NCBI RefSeq assembly: GCF_030063185.1 | Contig: NZ_JASISP010000017.1 | Location: 1 to 48,636, forward strand | DNA: 48,636 nucleotides | Origin: Arthrobacter sp. H35-D1 | Lineage (GTDB): Bacteria > Actinomycetota > Actinomycetes > Actinomycetales > Micrococcaceae | Direction: 5' to 3' | Shown: positions 1-9,017 of the stretch, one piece after another | Numbering within the stretch: the stretch's first letter is position 1 | Layout: each line of letters starts with the position of its first letter | Position numbers and translations under genes: made by a program | Notes under the pieces: model-generated | What the model was told of the DNA's origin: nothing | What the model saw: only the letters and a program-made list of their open reading frames with translations | The model's database searches: none

Positions 1-527
1 GCAGGGGCACGACCCGCCCTGCCAGGACCGCCGCGGTGTCAGCCTTCAAAACGGCTGCGGCGCCGGCAGCTTCGGCGGCACGCTCGACGCGTTTGGTGCC
101 CAGACTGATCCCGGCCAGGCCCCTGATTAGCCCGGCAGCGTGGCCCAAGGGTACCGCGGCACCGGCGGTGGCATCGAGGACATGCCTCCCGAGACGGACG
201 TGCCTGTGACACCGAGTTCAGCATCGCGGGGCACTACTCCTGCCCGGCATTGCCGGCAGTGGCAATACGCCCGTTCCAACCGGATCGGGCCGAGCACGGT
301 ATCGATGTCCTTGGCACGGTAAGAAACGAACCCGGCCAGGTGCCCGGGACCGCACGGGATCCATTGACCGTGATGCCCGGTATCAGCGGCCAGCAAGCCC
401 TCCAGCAACGAGGCCCCCACCGCGGTCATCGCGATTCGAATCGCTTCCTCCAACACACCCAGGCCATCACCACTACCGGCCCCAAGCCGTGGGCTGCTCC
501 CTGCGCCAGCACCTCGATCTCGGTCAT
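1..527 (-). pseudogene. ISKra4-family transposase remnant, frameshifted and cut by the window edge
   Basis: This is the N-terminal part of an insertion-sequence transposase, no longer readable as one frame. An ATG at 527 with an AAGGA box just upstream begins MTEIEVLAQGAAHGLG. The frame then shifts near 455-465 into one reading VLEEAIRIAMTAV, then GFVSYRAKDIDTVLGPIRL and YCHCRQCRAGVVPRDAELGV. This is the characteristic ISKra4 N-terminal pattern: a 'VLGPV.L.RAYYHC..C' segment, a CxxC knuckle and 'PRDAELGV'. A second shift near 175-182 moves to a third frame reading DATAGAAVPLGHAAGLI and RGLAGISLGTKRVERAAEAA up to base 1. The catalytic part would lie outside the window. Two shifts in different places argue for decay rather than one programmed frameshift. 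Family assignment is from recalled motifs. Confidence 0.72.
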
Positions 528-748
528 GAAATCCTTTTCGGATCCGGCTCAAGAGCCCCCCCCCTTTTCCCCGCCTGTCGCGGCGGGGGTCATCATCAAC
601 GACAACCCGCCCAGGCGGTCCCCGCGCTCTCGGCGATATCGAGCACGTTGTTGAACATGAACTTTTGGCCGCCCTCTCGGGCAGTGCCCCAGCGGAGTGG
701 ATCGAAGAGTACTCCGCTGGAGATACCCAATGCCCGCAGGGAGCATGC
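528..748. other. Upstream flank of the IS remnant with a possible gene fragment
   Basis: No intact gene is visible. Bases 556-590 hold a C-run and a GC-rich inverted repeat (CCCCGCCTGTCGCGGCGGGG) that may mark the insertion-sequence end. On the minus strand, from about 745 down to 600, one frame stays open and reads ISSGVLFDPLRWGTAREGGQ followed by KFMFNNVLDIAESAG before a stop. That composition looks protein-like, but I cannot name a family. It sits directly downstream of the helicase stop codon, so it may be the stump of a gene that followed the helicase and was truncated by the insertion. Confidence 0.25.
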
Positions 749-3700
749 TCAGGCGTCGAACAGGCCGCGCACATCATCGGCGGAGAGCGCGGAGGAGAAC
801 ATGGCGTCGTCGTCCATGACAGCGGAGAACAGCTTGGCTTTCTTTTCCTTCAACGCCATCACCTTTTCCTCGATGGTGTCCTTGGCGACCAGCCGGTAGA
901 CCATCACGTTCTTTTTCTGCCCAATTCTGTGGGTGCGGTCCACGGCCTGATTTTCCGTGGCCGGGTTCCACCACGGATCCAACAGAAAGCAGTAGTCCGC
1001 CTCGGTGAGGTTCAGGCCAAACCCGCCGGCTTTGAGGCTGATCAGAAACACCGGTGCCGTACCCGACTTGAACTTCTCAATGACGTCGCCGCGCTTGCGG
1101 GTCTTGCCGTCAAGGTAGGCGTAGTCGATGCCCGCCGCATCCAACCGTTCGGCGGCCTTGCCCAGAAAACTGGTGAACTGGCTGAAGATCAACGCCCGGT
1201 GCCCCTCGGCCACCACGTCTTCCAACTGTTCGAAAAGCACGTCGAGCTTGCTGGAGGGGGCATTGGCGTATTTTTTGTCCACCAGCGACGCGTCAAGGCT
1301 GAGCATGCGCAGTGTGGTCAGCGACTTGAAGATCGCAAACCTGTTCTTGTCCATGTCGCCGAGCATGCCCAGCACCTTTTGGCGTTCGCGCTGCAAATGG
1401 CGCTGGTAGATGGTCCGGTGCCTGGGAGCCAGCTCGAGTTCCAGAACCTGTTCTTGCTTGGGCGGGAGATCCTTGGCGACGGCATCTTTGGTGCGCCGCA
1501 TGATCAAGGGGCGGATCCGGCGTCGGAGCTGCTTCAGCTTGTCAGCGTCGCCCTCCTTTTCAACTGGCTTGCTGTAGTAGTCGGCAAAGTTCTTCGAGGA
1601 AGGGAAGAGCCCGGGCGCCGTGATGGCAAAGAGCGACCACAACTCCATCAAGTTGTTTTCCATGGGTGTGCCGGTGATGGCCAGCTTGAAGGGCGCCGGG
1701 AACATCCTGGCGTTGCGGCTGGCGTGCGTGGCGGGATTCTTTACGAATTGGGCCTCGTCAAGGATCAGCCCGGACCACTCCTGCCTCGCGTAGGCGTCGT
1801 AGTCGAGCCGGAACAGCGTATAGGAAACTACGACGACGTCGGCTCCGGCCACCAGCTCAGCCGGTTCCGTTTTGCTGCGGGTGAGGGTGTCCGTCACGGC
1901 CGTGGTCCGCAGGCTTGGGGCAAAACGAGCGGCTTCCGCCGCCCAGTTCGGCACCACCGAAGTGGGAGCCACCACCAGGAACGGCGAGGCATTCGTATCG
2001 GCGCCGGCCATCGCTTGGGCGTGGCAAATCAGCGCAAGGGTTTGCAGGGTCTTGCCCAACCCCATGTCGTCGGCAAGCACACCGCCCAGCCCGTTTTCAT
2101 GCAGGAACACCAACCAGTTGAACCCCTCGTGCTGGTAGGGGCGCAGCGATGCTTGCAGGCTGGCGGGGACCGGCACGGGCTCCACGCCGGAGAGCTCCAA
2201 CAGCCCCGACACCTGTGTACGCCAAGCCTCGGCCTGCTCGGACGTGGCGGCCAGCTCGGCCAGTTCGTCCCACAGCCCGGCCTGATAACGGCTGATCTTC
2301 AAGCTTTCACCGGGTTCCTGCAGGGAGCGTGCCTCCTCGATGAGGGTGCGCAGCTGCTGGAACTCGGCCTGGTCAAGAGAGAAGTAGTGCCCGTTGGGCA
2401 GCATCAAGTGTTCCTCGCCGTCGGCCAGCGCCCGGAACAGTTGGTCGAAAGGCGCCTCGGTGCCGTCGATCTTGACAGTGACGCCCAAATCAAACCAGTC
2501 GCGGTTGTCCGTTCCGGTGGTGCTGATACCGATTTGCGGGGTTGCCGTCAGCTCGGTGTAGTCCGGTGCGATCCCGCTGGTGTCCACCCGGACGTGCTCA
2601 AGGATGGCCAGCGCCGGCAGCGCCTCCGTGCTGAAACGCGCCGCCGCCACGTCCTTCAAGCGGACAGGTGCATTGCTGCCCGGGTACAGGCTCGGCGCAT
2701 GCGGGAACGGTTCCTGGACCGCTGCCGGGAACGGTTCCAGCAGCGCGGAAACCTCCGCAAGGAGCCGTGTTTCAAAGGCAGCATCCCGGTAGCCACTGTG
2801 GTCGGCCACCATGGGGCGCCGCGCCACTGCGCCGTCCACAAGGTATTCCCAGTGCCAGTGCAATTCCAGCCCTGGGCCGCCTTGCGGTTGCGTGGCGCCG
2901 CCCTTGGATTTTCTCCCAAGTTTGTTGTCACCGGCATCCTTCGGCGCGGGGGTATGGACTGCCGTGACCACCAGGTCCGGGTCCTTGAGTTCCGGAAGGT
3001 CCGCCGAGCCGTCGCTGGAGACCAGTTCCCCTGTGGAGACCAAGCCCTGGCGCAGCAACGGGTAATAGCTCCCCATGAAGCGTTCTCTGCCGGACGGCGG
3101 AATCTCCACGGCGGTGCGACCGTCCACCAGGGCGTGCACGGTGTTGCTGACAGCATGGGAAACAGGAGCCAAGGAAATGTTGGACTTTGCCAGGACCTTC
3201 TGCAGGGAGGGTTCGTTGCCCTTGCCGCTGTCCCACCAAAACAGCCCATGCGCCGGCGAGCCCACCATGCCAACGGCGGCAGGGTCCAACGCGACGCCGT
3301 CGGACTCTGCGCGCGGAAGGAGACGGAGGGCGCCGTCGGCCTGTGCCAGTACGTCCAGCCCGACGACGGCTTCCTCGTGGACGGAAATGGTGACGGCTTT
3401 CCTGGAGCCAACAAACTGGATGCCGACCTGGCGGGCCTGCCCCAGCAATTGCCACAACAATGCGGAATTGAACTTCTCCACGTTGATCCACCGACCGGTG
3501 TTGGCGTAGGAGGGAGTTCCAGCGCGCGCCAACGCATGAAAAACGACCATCCAGTTCCAGTGTGCCGGGTTTAGTCCGTGGCTGTAGTGGTCGTAGCCAA
3601 GCTTGTCCCAGGTCAGATTGCCGCGCACCCATTTGCCGGCGTCGTTCAAGGCAACCAGGCGGACACGCAATTCAACGTGCGCCGGGTCCTCCTCCTGCAC

Positions 3701-4246
3701 AAGTGCCGCCGCACGGTAGCGGGAATAGGGGTTCGCGGGTTCTGTGAAAAGTTCAAATTGCAATGCCATGGGCATCAGCTTGGTGACCACCTGGCCGGGG
3801 GATGCGGGATGGGCGCGGCCGCGATGAGCAGCCTCCTCCGGCTCGCAAGGCAGAATTGCCGCCAATTGCCGTTCCCACTTTTCCGGCACTGGTTTGTCGC
3901 CCGCCCCGGAACCCAAACTGGCTTCGGCGCGCATGGCATCGGCCGTCAACAACAATGCTGCAACATGCTTGCAGTTGGCCTGGACGGGGCAGGTGCAGAT
4001 TCCGTAGTCGAGCTGGATCCCGCGCTGGCCCTTGTGGAAGATGGCAGCGGTGCCATAAGCGGCTTGTTGGCTTCCAGCCACCAGTCCCGTCAGTGTCAGT
4101 CCATCAGCATCCCACTGCATTGTCTGGACCCGCTGGCTTAGCGAGTACGCGCGGCCGCGATCTAGTGAGAGCGTGCCAACCAATGCGGCGATTGCCTGCG
4201 TGCTGATCGTTGGAAGGAGCACCGTTGAGGTGGGGGAAGAAACCAT
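749..4246 (-). CDS. SWIM zinc-finger SNF2-family DNA helicase/ATPase
   Basis: A 1165-residue Swi2/Snf2 ATPase of the bacterial RapA/HepA-like type, an ATP-driven DNA translocase whose partner and target are unknown. Near the N-terminus is a SWIM zinc motif, CTCPVQANCKH (C84, C86, C92, H94). A long middle region of about 550 residues has no motif I recognise. The ATPase core follows: Walker A in DDMGLGKTLQTL (about 726-735), DEAQ Walker B (830-833), LAITGTPMENN (about 855-865), and the second RecA-like domain with IFSQFTSFLGKAAERL (about 1020), SLKAGGFGLNL (about 1070) and DRTHRIGQKK (about 1103-1112). All core motifs are intact and the length is usual for SWIM/SNF2 proteins. No clear ribosome site precedes the chosen ATG. 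It is transcribed away from the MFS gene and has no operon partner. Confidence 0.93.
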   Translation of the reverse strand: MVSSPTSTVLLPTISTQAIAALVGTLSLDRGRAYSLSQRVQTMQWDADGLTLTGLVAGSQQAAYGTAAIFHKGQRGIQLDYGICTCPVQANCKHVAALLLTADAMRAEASLGSGAGDKPVPEKWERQLAAILPCEPEEAAHRGRAHPASPGQVVTKLMPMALQFELFTEPANPYSRYRAAALVQEEDPAHVELRVRLVALNDAGKWVRGNLTWDKLGYDHYSHGLNPAHWNWMVVFHALARAGTPSYANTGRWINVEKFNSALLWQLLGQARQVGIQFVGSRKAVTISVHEEAVVGLDVLAQADGALRLLPRAESDGVALDPAAVGMVGSPAHGLFWWDSGKGNEPSLQKVLAKSNISLAPVSHAVSNTVHALVDGRTAVEIPPSGRERFMGSYYPLLRQGLVSTGELVSSDGSADLPELKDPDLVVTAVHTPAPKDAGDNKLGRKSKGGATQPQGGPGLELHWHWEYLVDGAVARRPMVADHSGYRDAAFETRLLAEVSALLEPFPAAVQEPFPHAPSLYPGSNAPVRLKDVAAARFSTEALPALAILEHVRVDTSGIAPDYTELTATPQIGISTTGTDNRDWFDLGVTVKIDGTEAPFDQLFRALADGEEHLMLPNGHYFSLDQAEFQQLRTLIEEARSLQEPGESLKISRYQAGLWDELAELAATSEQAEAWRTQVSGLLELSGVEPVPVPASLQASLRPYQHEGFNWLVFLHENGLGGVLADDMGLGKTLQTLALICHAQAMAGADTNASPFLVVAPTSVVPNWAAEAARFAPSLRTTAVTDTLTRSKTEPAELVAGADVVVVSYTLFRLDYDAYARQEWSGLILDEAQFVKNPATHASRNARMFPAPFKLAITGTPMENNLMELWSLFAITAPGLFPSSKNFADYYSKPVEKEGDADKLKQLRRRIRPLIMRRTKDAVAKDLPPKQEQVLELELAPRHRTIYQRHLQRERQKVLGMLGDMDKNRFAIFKSLTTLRMLSLDASLVDKKYANAPSSKLDVLFEQLEDVVAEGHRALIFSQFTSFLGKAAERLDAAGIDYAYLDGKTRKRGDVIEKFKSGTAPVFLISLKAGGFGLNLTEADYCFLLDPWWNPATENQAVDRTHRIGQKKNVMVYRLVAKDTIEEKVMALKEKKAKLFSAVMDDDAMFSSALSADDVRGLFDA

Positions 4247-4382
4247 GTATTAACGATAACGGCAGGGTGTGACTTCCCACTGCTTGGACCCGCGTTCCGT
4301 GGGACTGCCCTCCGGCAAGAGCCACTCTTCACATTCGGTGAACGAGCCATCACCCTGCCCGAATCATTGATGATTCGATGAG

Positions 4383-4402
4383 TTAGTAATACGATTATCT
4401 AA
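4383..4402. promoter_or_regulatory. AT-rich inverted repeat before the MFS gene, possible operator
   Basis: The 193 bases between the divergent helicase and MFS genes are mostly GC-rich but become AT-rich next to the MFS start. Here TTAGTAAT and ATTATCTAA form an imperfect inverted repeat about 40 bases before the chosen start codon. Drug-exporter genes of this type are usually controlled by a TetR or MarR repressor binding such a site, but no regulator gene lies next to it. The assignment is tentative. Confidence 0.25.
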
Positions 4403-4439
4403 GTAATTTATTTTGATGCGCAAGGAATGGTGCCTTCCG

Positions 4440-6071
4440 ATGCAAACAGACTCAAAGAGAAGATGGGTCGGGCTGGTCTTCATCAGCCTCGCCGTATCCT
4501 TGATCATCGTCGACTCCACAATTGTCAACGTTGCGATTCCCTCGATCGTGGACGACCTCGGGGCGACGTCCACCCAGGTCCAATGGATTCAAGAGTCGTA
4601 CACGTTGGTTTTTGCTGCACTGTTGCTGGTCTTTGGGGTGCTGGCCGACAGATTCGGACGACGCCGGCTCCTCATCCTTGGCGTCAGCATCTTTGCCTTG
4701 GCGTCGATACTCGCGGCGACAAGCCAAAGCGGGAATCTCCTCATCAGTTCCAGGATCCTGCAGGGCATTGGCGGGGCCATGGTCCTTCCTGCCACACTCT
4801 CGATCATCAATGCCACGTTTAGGGGCAAGGAAAGGGCCTTGGCCTTTGCCGTCTGGGGCTCCACCATTGGGGGGATGTCAGCTGTGGGTCCTTTGCTGGG
4901 CGGCTGGCTGACCACCGCGTATTCTTGGCGATGGGCCTTCGGCATCAACATTCCACTCGGTGTCATCGTTGTGGTGGGAACGCTGTTCGCCGTGGAGGAA
5001 TCTCGTGACACGGGGTCCACCAAACGCATCGACGCCATTGGTGCGATGCTCTCCGTGCTGGCCAGCGCCTCACTCGTTTTTGGTCTGATTGAGGGAAGAA
5101 ACTACGGCTGGTGGCTGGTGCACAACCCCTTCATCGTGGGTGCGTGGAGCTGGCCCTTGAGTCTCTCCCCGGTGCCGCTTGCCTTCGCCGTGAGCGTGCT
5201 ATCGCTGGTGCTCTTTATTACTTTGGGCCGTTCCCGGTCCCGTCGAGGGGCCAGCACCATGCTGGACTTCAGTCTTTTTTCCATCCCGTCGTTCCGCAAC
5301 GGCAACATCGCGGCCATGATCGTTAGTCTGGGAGAGTTCGGGATCATCCTTTCGCTGCCCATTTGGCTGCAGAATGTATTGGGATTTTCTGCACTGCAAA
5401 CCGGGCTGCTGTTGCTGCCGCTGGCTGCGGGATCATTCGCAGCGAGTGGTTTTGCCGGAGCCTTCGGCAACAAGGTCGAAGCTGTCGTGATTGTCCGCGC
5501 CGGTATTGCCTTGGAGATCGTCGGAGTGGCGTTTCTGGGCTTGGTCATTAGTTCCACCACGCCATGGGGCGCGCTTGTGCCCTTCCTGTTCATTTACGGG
5601 CTTGGGGTGGGGCTGGCCACTGCGCAGCTGACTGGTGTGGTGCTCAAGGACGTCCCACAGCTTAAGAGCGGCCAAGCTTCCGGAACTCAAAGCACTGCGC
5701 GGCAAGTGGGTTCGGCACTGGGGATCGCGATTCTCGGAACTGTCTTGTTCACCACAGCCACAGTGCAGTTGGGAAACTCCCTGGAAGAACAAAACGTGCC
5801 GGCAGCTGCCAGGGCAAAGATTGTTTCGGCAGTGGTGGAAAGCTCCGGGGCGGCCATCAAGGGGCTGGACAAGGAACCGTCAACCCAAGCTGCTGCAAAT
5901 GCCGCGCGCATGGCCTTCTCCGACGGGACAAAGTTTTCGGCGTACTTTGCCGCAGGCTTCCTGACGCTCGGCTTGTTGGCCACGCTGTCACTGGGCAGGG
6001 TCGATCCGCGGACGGATCCGGGGCGCGGGTTGGATCAGGAACCCGCGGAAGAACAGGTCATTTCAGACTGA
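4440..6071 (+). CDS. 14-TM MFS drug-type exporter (DHA2/EmrB-QacA family)
   Basis: A proton-driven efflux permease of the major facilitator superfamily, DHA2 type, probably exporting lipophilic or cationic drugs (substrate unknown). Family motifs are all visible: DSTIVNVAIPSIVDD in TM1, LADRFGRRRLLILG (motif A), SRILQGIGGAMVLPA (motif B) and GPLLGGWLTTAYSWRWAF (motif C). About fourteen hydrophobic segments can be counted and the C-terminus is short and polar. The ATG at 4440 is chosen because the next residues (MQTDSKRRW) form a usual cytoplasmic N-terminus and AAGGA lies 13 bases upstream. A TTG at 4413 or ATG at 4416 in frame would add nine or eight residues but lacks a ribosome site. It is a stand-alone gene followed by a strong terminator. 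Confidence 0.9.
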   Translation: MQTDSKRRWVGLVFISLAVSLIIVDSTIVNVAIPSIVDDLGATSTQVQWIQESYTLVFAALLLVFGVLADRFGRRRLLILGVSIFALASILAATSQSGNLLISSRILQGIGGAMVLPATLSIINATFRGKERALAFAVWGSTIGGMSAVGPLLGGWLTTAYSWRWAFGINIPLGVIVVVGTLFAVEESRDTGSTKRIDAIGAMLSVLASASLVFGLIEGRNYGWWLVHNPFIVGAWSWPLSLSPVPLAFAVSVLSLVLFITLGRSRSRRGASTMLDFSLFSIPSFRNGNIAAMIVSLGEFGIILSLPIWLQNVLGFSALQTGLLLLPLAAGSFAASGFAGAFGNKVEAVVIVRAGIALEIVGVAFLGLVISSTTPWGALVPFLFIYGLGVGLATAQLTGVVLKDVPQLKSGQASGTQSTARQVGSALGIAILGTVLFTTATVQLGNSLEEQNVPAAARAKIVSAVVESSGAAIKGLDKEPSTQAAANAARMAFSDGTKFSAYFAAGFLTLGLLATLSLGRVDPRTDPGRGLDQEPAEEQVISD

Positions 6072-6120
6072 AAGTCTTCGCGAGGCATGCCTGTGGGCCA
6101 GCTTGAATGAGCAAGGCAGA

Positions 6121-6168
6121 AACCATGGCACCTGCGCAGGGGCTTGACTGTGCAGGTGCCATGGTTTT
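6121..6168. terminator. Two-way intrinsic terminator, 15-bp perfect stem
   Basis: AACCATGGCACCTGC (6121-6135) pairs perfectly with GCAGGTGCCATGGTT (6152-6166) across a 16-base loop and is followed by TTTT on the plus strand. It lies between the convergent MFS gene and FHA gene. Because the stem starts with AA on its left arm, it reads as TT on the other strand, so it probably stops transcription from both sides. Confidence 0.8.
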
Positions 6169-6173
6169 GCGGG

Positions 6174-7076
6174 CTAGTCTTGGTCGTTGTACTCAACCCG
6201 GCGGGGATCGCCCAGCCCGGAGATGGCGTCGTACTCAAACTGGCCTTTCCGGGGATCAAATTGCGGGCGTTGCACTTTCGAGAATTCGCCGCCCGTCCTG
6301 CCGCCAAAGGGGCGGCCGTGATCTGCATATTCCTCCCGGAAAAAGACCATCCGCCATGGCCCCAGCAGGATCCGTGCCCCGGTTCGCAGAATTCGTCCAG
6401 GCGCTTCGGAAGAAGCCGGCTCAGCGGGAAAGAAGACGTACTCGTCGTCGTCGGTGTGCACTATGCGGCCCTGCGCGGCAGGCAATTCCGGCAACTTGAG
6501 GGTCGCGTCGGCTCCACTGCCAATGACAGTGGTTTCCTCGGTGAGGTTGAACTCCTTGGGTGCACGGCCATCCCAAGTCTCGCTGTCCCGGACAAAGATC
6601 AGCCGGGGCCTGCCACCTCCGCGGGCGTAGTGGGTGGTGGTGGGTTTCATTCGATACCGCCGCTGGAACGTTGGCGAGAGCGGAAATGGTGTGGGCGGCG
6701 GAAGCATGCGCCCCTGCAGTCCGCTGTGGGCTTGGGCCTTGATGACGGTGGCCCAGGTGTTCGACTTCCCCGGCTTGATGTGGGGCGAGGTCGACATGAG
6801 GCGTTGCAACGGGGAGACCGACACGGCACCCATGCTGACAATCGTCCCTTCCGGAAGGGACACGTTCACAACAATTCCACGCGTGGCCAAGGATTTAGCC
6901 AATTTCCTGATGACAGTTATATGCCTCCGGGAACCGAGCCGAAAAAGTGCTGCGTTGTCGGTGTGGATGTTAATCTCTTGGCCGGCAGCCTTGATGCTGC
7001 CGTTGACCGAGGCTGCTTCCTTGCCGTCCTCGGCCGGCAGTTCGGCCGAAAACTCAAGATCAATGTCGAAGCGCAT
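6174..7076 (-). CDS. FHA-domain protein
   Basis: About 300 residues. The N-terminal half (MRFDIDLEFSAELPAEDG...) is a beta-rich segment I cannot assign. The C-terminal half, about residues 157-247, looks like a forkhead-associated phosphothreonine-binding domain: RPRLIFVRDSE, ETTVIGSGADATLKLPEL, AAQGRIVHTDDDEYVFF and GARILLGPWRMVFFREEYAD. The usual GR-S-H signature is degenerate (IGSGADATL, then R-IVH), so phosphopeptide binding is not assured. I chose the ATG at 7076 because homology-like sequence starts there and it lies 10 bases after the stop of the upstream gene. An ATG at 7187 would overlap that gene heavily. The pair is co-transcribed and ends at the hairpin at 6121. The role is unknown, and a scaffold or regulatory role is only a guess. 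Confidence 0.7.
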   Translation of the reverse strand: MRFDIDLEFSAELPAEDGKEAASVNGSIKAAGQEINIHTDNAALFRLGSRRHITVIRKLAKSLATRGIVVNVSLPEGTIVSMGAVSVSPLQRLMSTSPHIKPGKSNTWATVIKAQAHSGLQGRMLPPPTPFPLSPTFQRRYRMKPTTTHYARGGGRPRLIFVRDSETWDGRAPKEFNLTEETTVIGSGADATLKLPELPAAQGRIVHTDDDEYVFFPAEPASSEAPGRILRTGARILLGPWRMVFFREEYADHGRPFGGRTGGEFSKVQRPQFDPRKGQFEYDAISGLGDPRRVEYNDQD

Positions 7077-7086
7077 GGCCCCGCAC

Positions 7087-7341
7087 CTAGTGCTTGGAAT
7101 CGGCGGAGGGGGCGCTCTCATTGTCGCTGGTGGTAACCCGCAGCGTCCCATTGAACTTCCAGGTGGCCCGTGGCGCATCCGGACCAATGTCCCGGGGCAC
7201 TTCCACGCTCATGTCCATGAAGCTGTAGTTGACCACTGCTCCACGGCCAGTCAGATAGGACCAGAGCTGTTGGCCCAGATCCGACCAGTCGCTCACGGGA
7301 ACGGACCGGAAATCTTCGGCTACTGGTTGGTTGTCAGTCAT
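7087..7341 (-). CDS. 84-aa protein of unknown function, paired with the FHA protein
   Basis: A small acidic soluble protein (MTDNQPVAEDFRSVPVSDWS...) with no signal peptide or membrane segment. The middle reads LGQQLWSYLTGRGAVVNYSF and then a run typical of a beta-sandwich (MSVEVPRDIGPDAPRATWKF). A GAAGGGA ribosome site sits 8 bases before the ATG. It is the first gene of a two-gene unit with the FHA protein. Its predicted beta strands resemble those in the N-terminal half of that neighbour, so the two may form a mixed assembly (inference). I do not recognise a family. Confidence 0.65.
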   Translation of the reverse strand: MTDNQPVAEDFRSVPVSDWSDLGQQLWSYLTGRGAVVNYSFMDMSVEVPRDIGPDAPRATWKFNGTLRVTTSDNESAPSADSKH

Positions 7342-7554
7342 GGCTGCTGTCCCTTCAAGCTATTTGCTGCCTGTGCTGATCGCACAACAGGGGTGTCTTG
7401 ACTGGAGCAGGGGTGGCATTCCCTGGATCCGGGTCGTGCACTTGCTGCAACCATAGTGCTTGGTGATGAAGAATAATAGACCTAGTTAAAAAATCTAATT
7501 ACTTCTTCATGGAAGTTAATTGGTTGAACTGATTTCAGCGGGAGATCGCCGGAA
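7342..7554. promoter_or_regulatory. Upstream region of the FHA unit, AT-rich
   Basis: No gene. The stretch at 7465-7530 is much richer in A and T than its surroundings and includes TATTAT on the minus strand near 7467, a likely -10 box for the two-gene unit below it. An imperfect inverted repeat, AACTTC...GAAG, lies near 7502-7520. There is no clear terminator for the MBL-rhodanese gene that ends at 7555. Confidence 0.3.
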
Positions 7555-8952
7555 TCAGGCGTTCTGCGACTGGTGCCAGTCGATCCAGCCCGCGTAGCTG
7601 CCAACAAGTTCGACGACGTCGAACCCGGCCCGGCGCAGTGCCGATGCTGCGACCGAGTTTCGGACGCCGCTCTGGCAGTAGCTCACGATGGTGCCTTCCC
7701 TGGGCAGCTTCTCCATGTTCCACAGGACGCGGCCGGCGCTGAACTGCTCGGACCCCGGGATGTCTCCGGCCGCGTGCTCGGTTTTGGTGCGGACATCCAG
7801 GAGCAGTTCGGTGTTGAAGCCTTCCAGCTCCGCCGGGGAGATTGTGCGCGGGACGAAGAGCGGCAGTCCTTCAAAAGACGTGATGTAGCCGGCAACCAAG
7901 TCGATGCCCACGCGGACCAGATGGTCCCACAAGTCCATCGCCGATTCCTGGTCTGCAGCCAACAGGACCACGGGCCTGTCGGCAACTTCGGGGTCAAGTG
8001 CCCACGCGCCGTAGCTTGCCACCTTGGCTCCCGCCGGAATATTCACCGACCCGCGCACAGTGCCCTGGTGAACCACGCTGTGGTGGCGGGTGTCCACCAA
8101 GCTGACTTCATCGGTTGCCATCCGGTCCGCAACTTGGGCCGTGGGGAGTTCGGTTAGGGGCTCGCGTGCACCCAAGATGACGGGTCCCTGACGGTTCTGC
8201 TGCTTCATGCGGGCGAAGTACGCGTGTGCGTCGGGCTGCCCATCGAGCAATTCCTTGGTGAATCCGGCCTCGTCGTTGGCCTCCAGGTAGTGGCCCCACC
8301 AGGAAAATCGGCGTTCGTAGCCAACCGTCGTGGAGGGGATGGAGCCAAGCGACTTCCCGCAGGCGCTTCCGGAGCCATGGGCGGGATAAACCTGGACATA
8401 GTCGGGCAGGGTCAGGAACTTCTCCTTCAGCGACACGAAAGTGTCGTGCGCGCCGACAAAGCGGGTGTCGACCCCGCCAGCAGCTTCATCCAGCAAGTCG
8501 GGGCGGCCCAGGTCGCCCACGAAAACGAAGTCGCCGGAGAGCAGGAAGCCCGGCTGGTCGCTGAAGGCGCCGTCCGTGATGAGGAAAGACAAGTGTTCCG
8601 GGGTGTGGCCCGGGGTGTGCACTGCGCTCAGAGTGATGTTTCCGAGTGGGATGGTGTCTTGGTCGAACATCCTCACGCCGTCGAATCCGTATTGCCAATC
8701 TTCCCCGCCTTCTGCGGAAAGATAGATGGAAGCATCCGTCGCCGCAGCCAGTTCGCGGGTTCCGGAGAGGTAGTCGGCGTGAATGTGGGTCTCGGTGACA
8801 GCCACGATTTTCATGTCATTGGCGGCAGCAAGGCGCAGGTACACATCGATGTCACGGCGGGCGTCCACCACCATGGCTTCACCCTTGGCCTGGCAGCCAA
8901 TGAAGTAGCTGGCTTGGGCTAGATCTTCGTCATAAATACGTTCGAGAAGCAT
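7555..8952 (-). CDS. CstB-like persulfide dioxygenase-rhodanese fusion (MBL fold)
   Basis: A 465-residue cytoplasmic enzyme expected to oxidise low-molecular-weight persulfides, helping the cell clear sulfide. The N-terminal metallo-beta-lactamase domain (about 1-240) carries THIHADYLSG (H56, H58, D60), TPGHTPEH (H116), GDFVFVGDLGRPDL (D141) and YPAHGSGSACG (H192), the ETHE1/CstB iron-site pattern. A first rhodanese domain (about 270-365) has lost its active Cys (LLAADQESAM at that loop). The second (about 370-465) keeps it: SYCQSGVRNS, C426. This architecture, MBL plus pseudo-rhodanese plus active rhodanese, is that of staphylococcal CstB. The start at 8952 follows TAGGAG with 4-5 bases' spacing. 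A CstR-type operator lies 66 bases upstream. Confidence 0.9.
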   Translation of the reverse strand: MLLERIYDEDLAQASYFIGCQAKGEAMVVDARRDIDVYLRLAAANDMKIVAVTETHIHADYLSGTRELAAATDASIYLSAEGGEDWQYGFDGVRMFDQDTIPLGNITLSAVHTPGHTPEHLSFLITDGAFSDQPGFLLSGDFVFVGDLGRPDLLDEAAGGVDTRFVGAHDTFVSLKEKFLTLPDYVQVYPAHGSGSACGKSLGSIPSTTVGYERRFSWWGHYLEANDEAGFTKELLDGQPDAHAYFARMKQQNRQGPVILGAREPLTELPTAQVADRMATDEVSLVDTRHHSVVHQGTVRGSVNIPAGAKVASYGAWALDPEVADRPVVLLAADQESAMDLWDHLVRVGIDLVAGYITSFEGLPLFVPRTISPAELEGFNTELLLDVRTKTEHAAGDIPGSEQFSAGRVLWNMEKLPREGTIVSYCQSGVRNSVAASALRRAGFDVVELVGSYAGWIDWHQSQNA

Positions 8953-9017
8953 GTCACTCCTACATTTCGTCAAGTGATTTTATACCCCCAAGGATGTCAG
9001 ATCCCAGGTAAAGCATA

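Noticed and set aside
140-465. Programmed frameshift in an active ISKra4 element
   Set aside because: Two separate frame changes are needed within about 300 bases and neither lies at an obvious slippery run, which fits decay better.
665-3574. Open frame of 969 codons on the plus strand opposite the SNF2 gene
   Set aside because: It is antisense to a gene with every helicase motif intact. It has no domain signal and arises from the GC bias at third codon positions.
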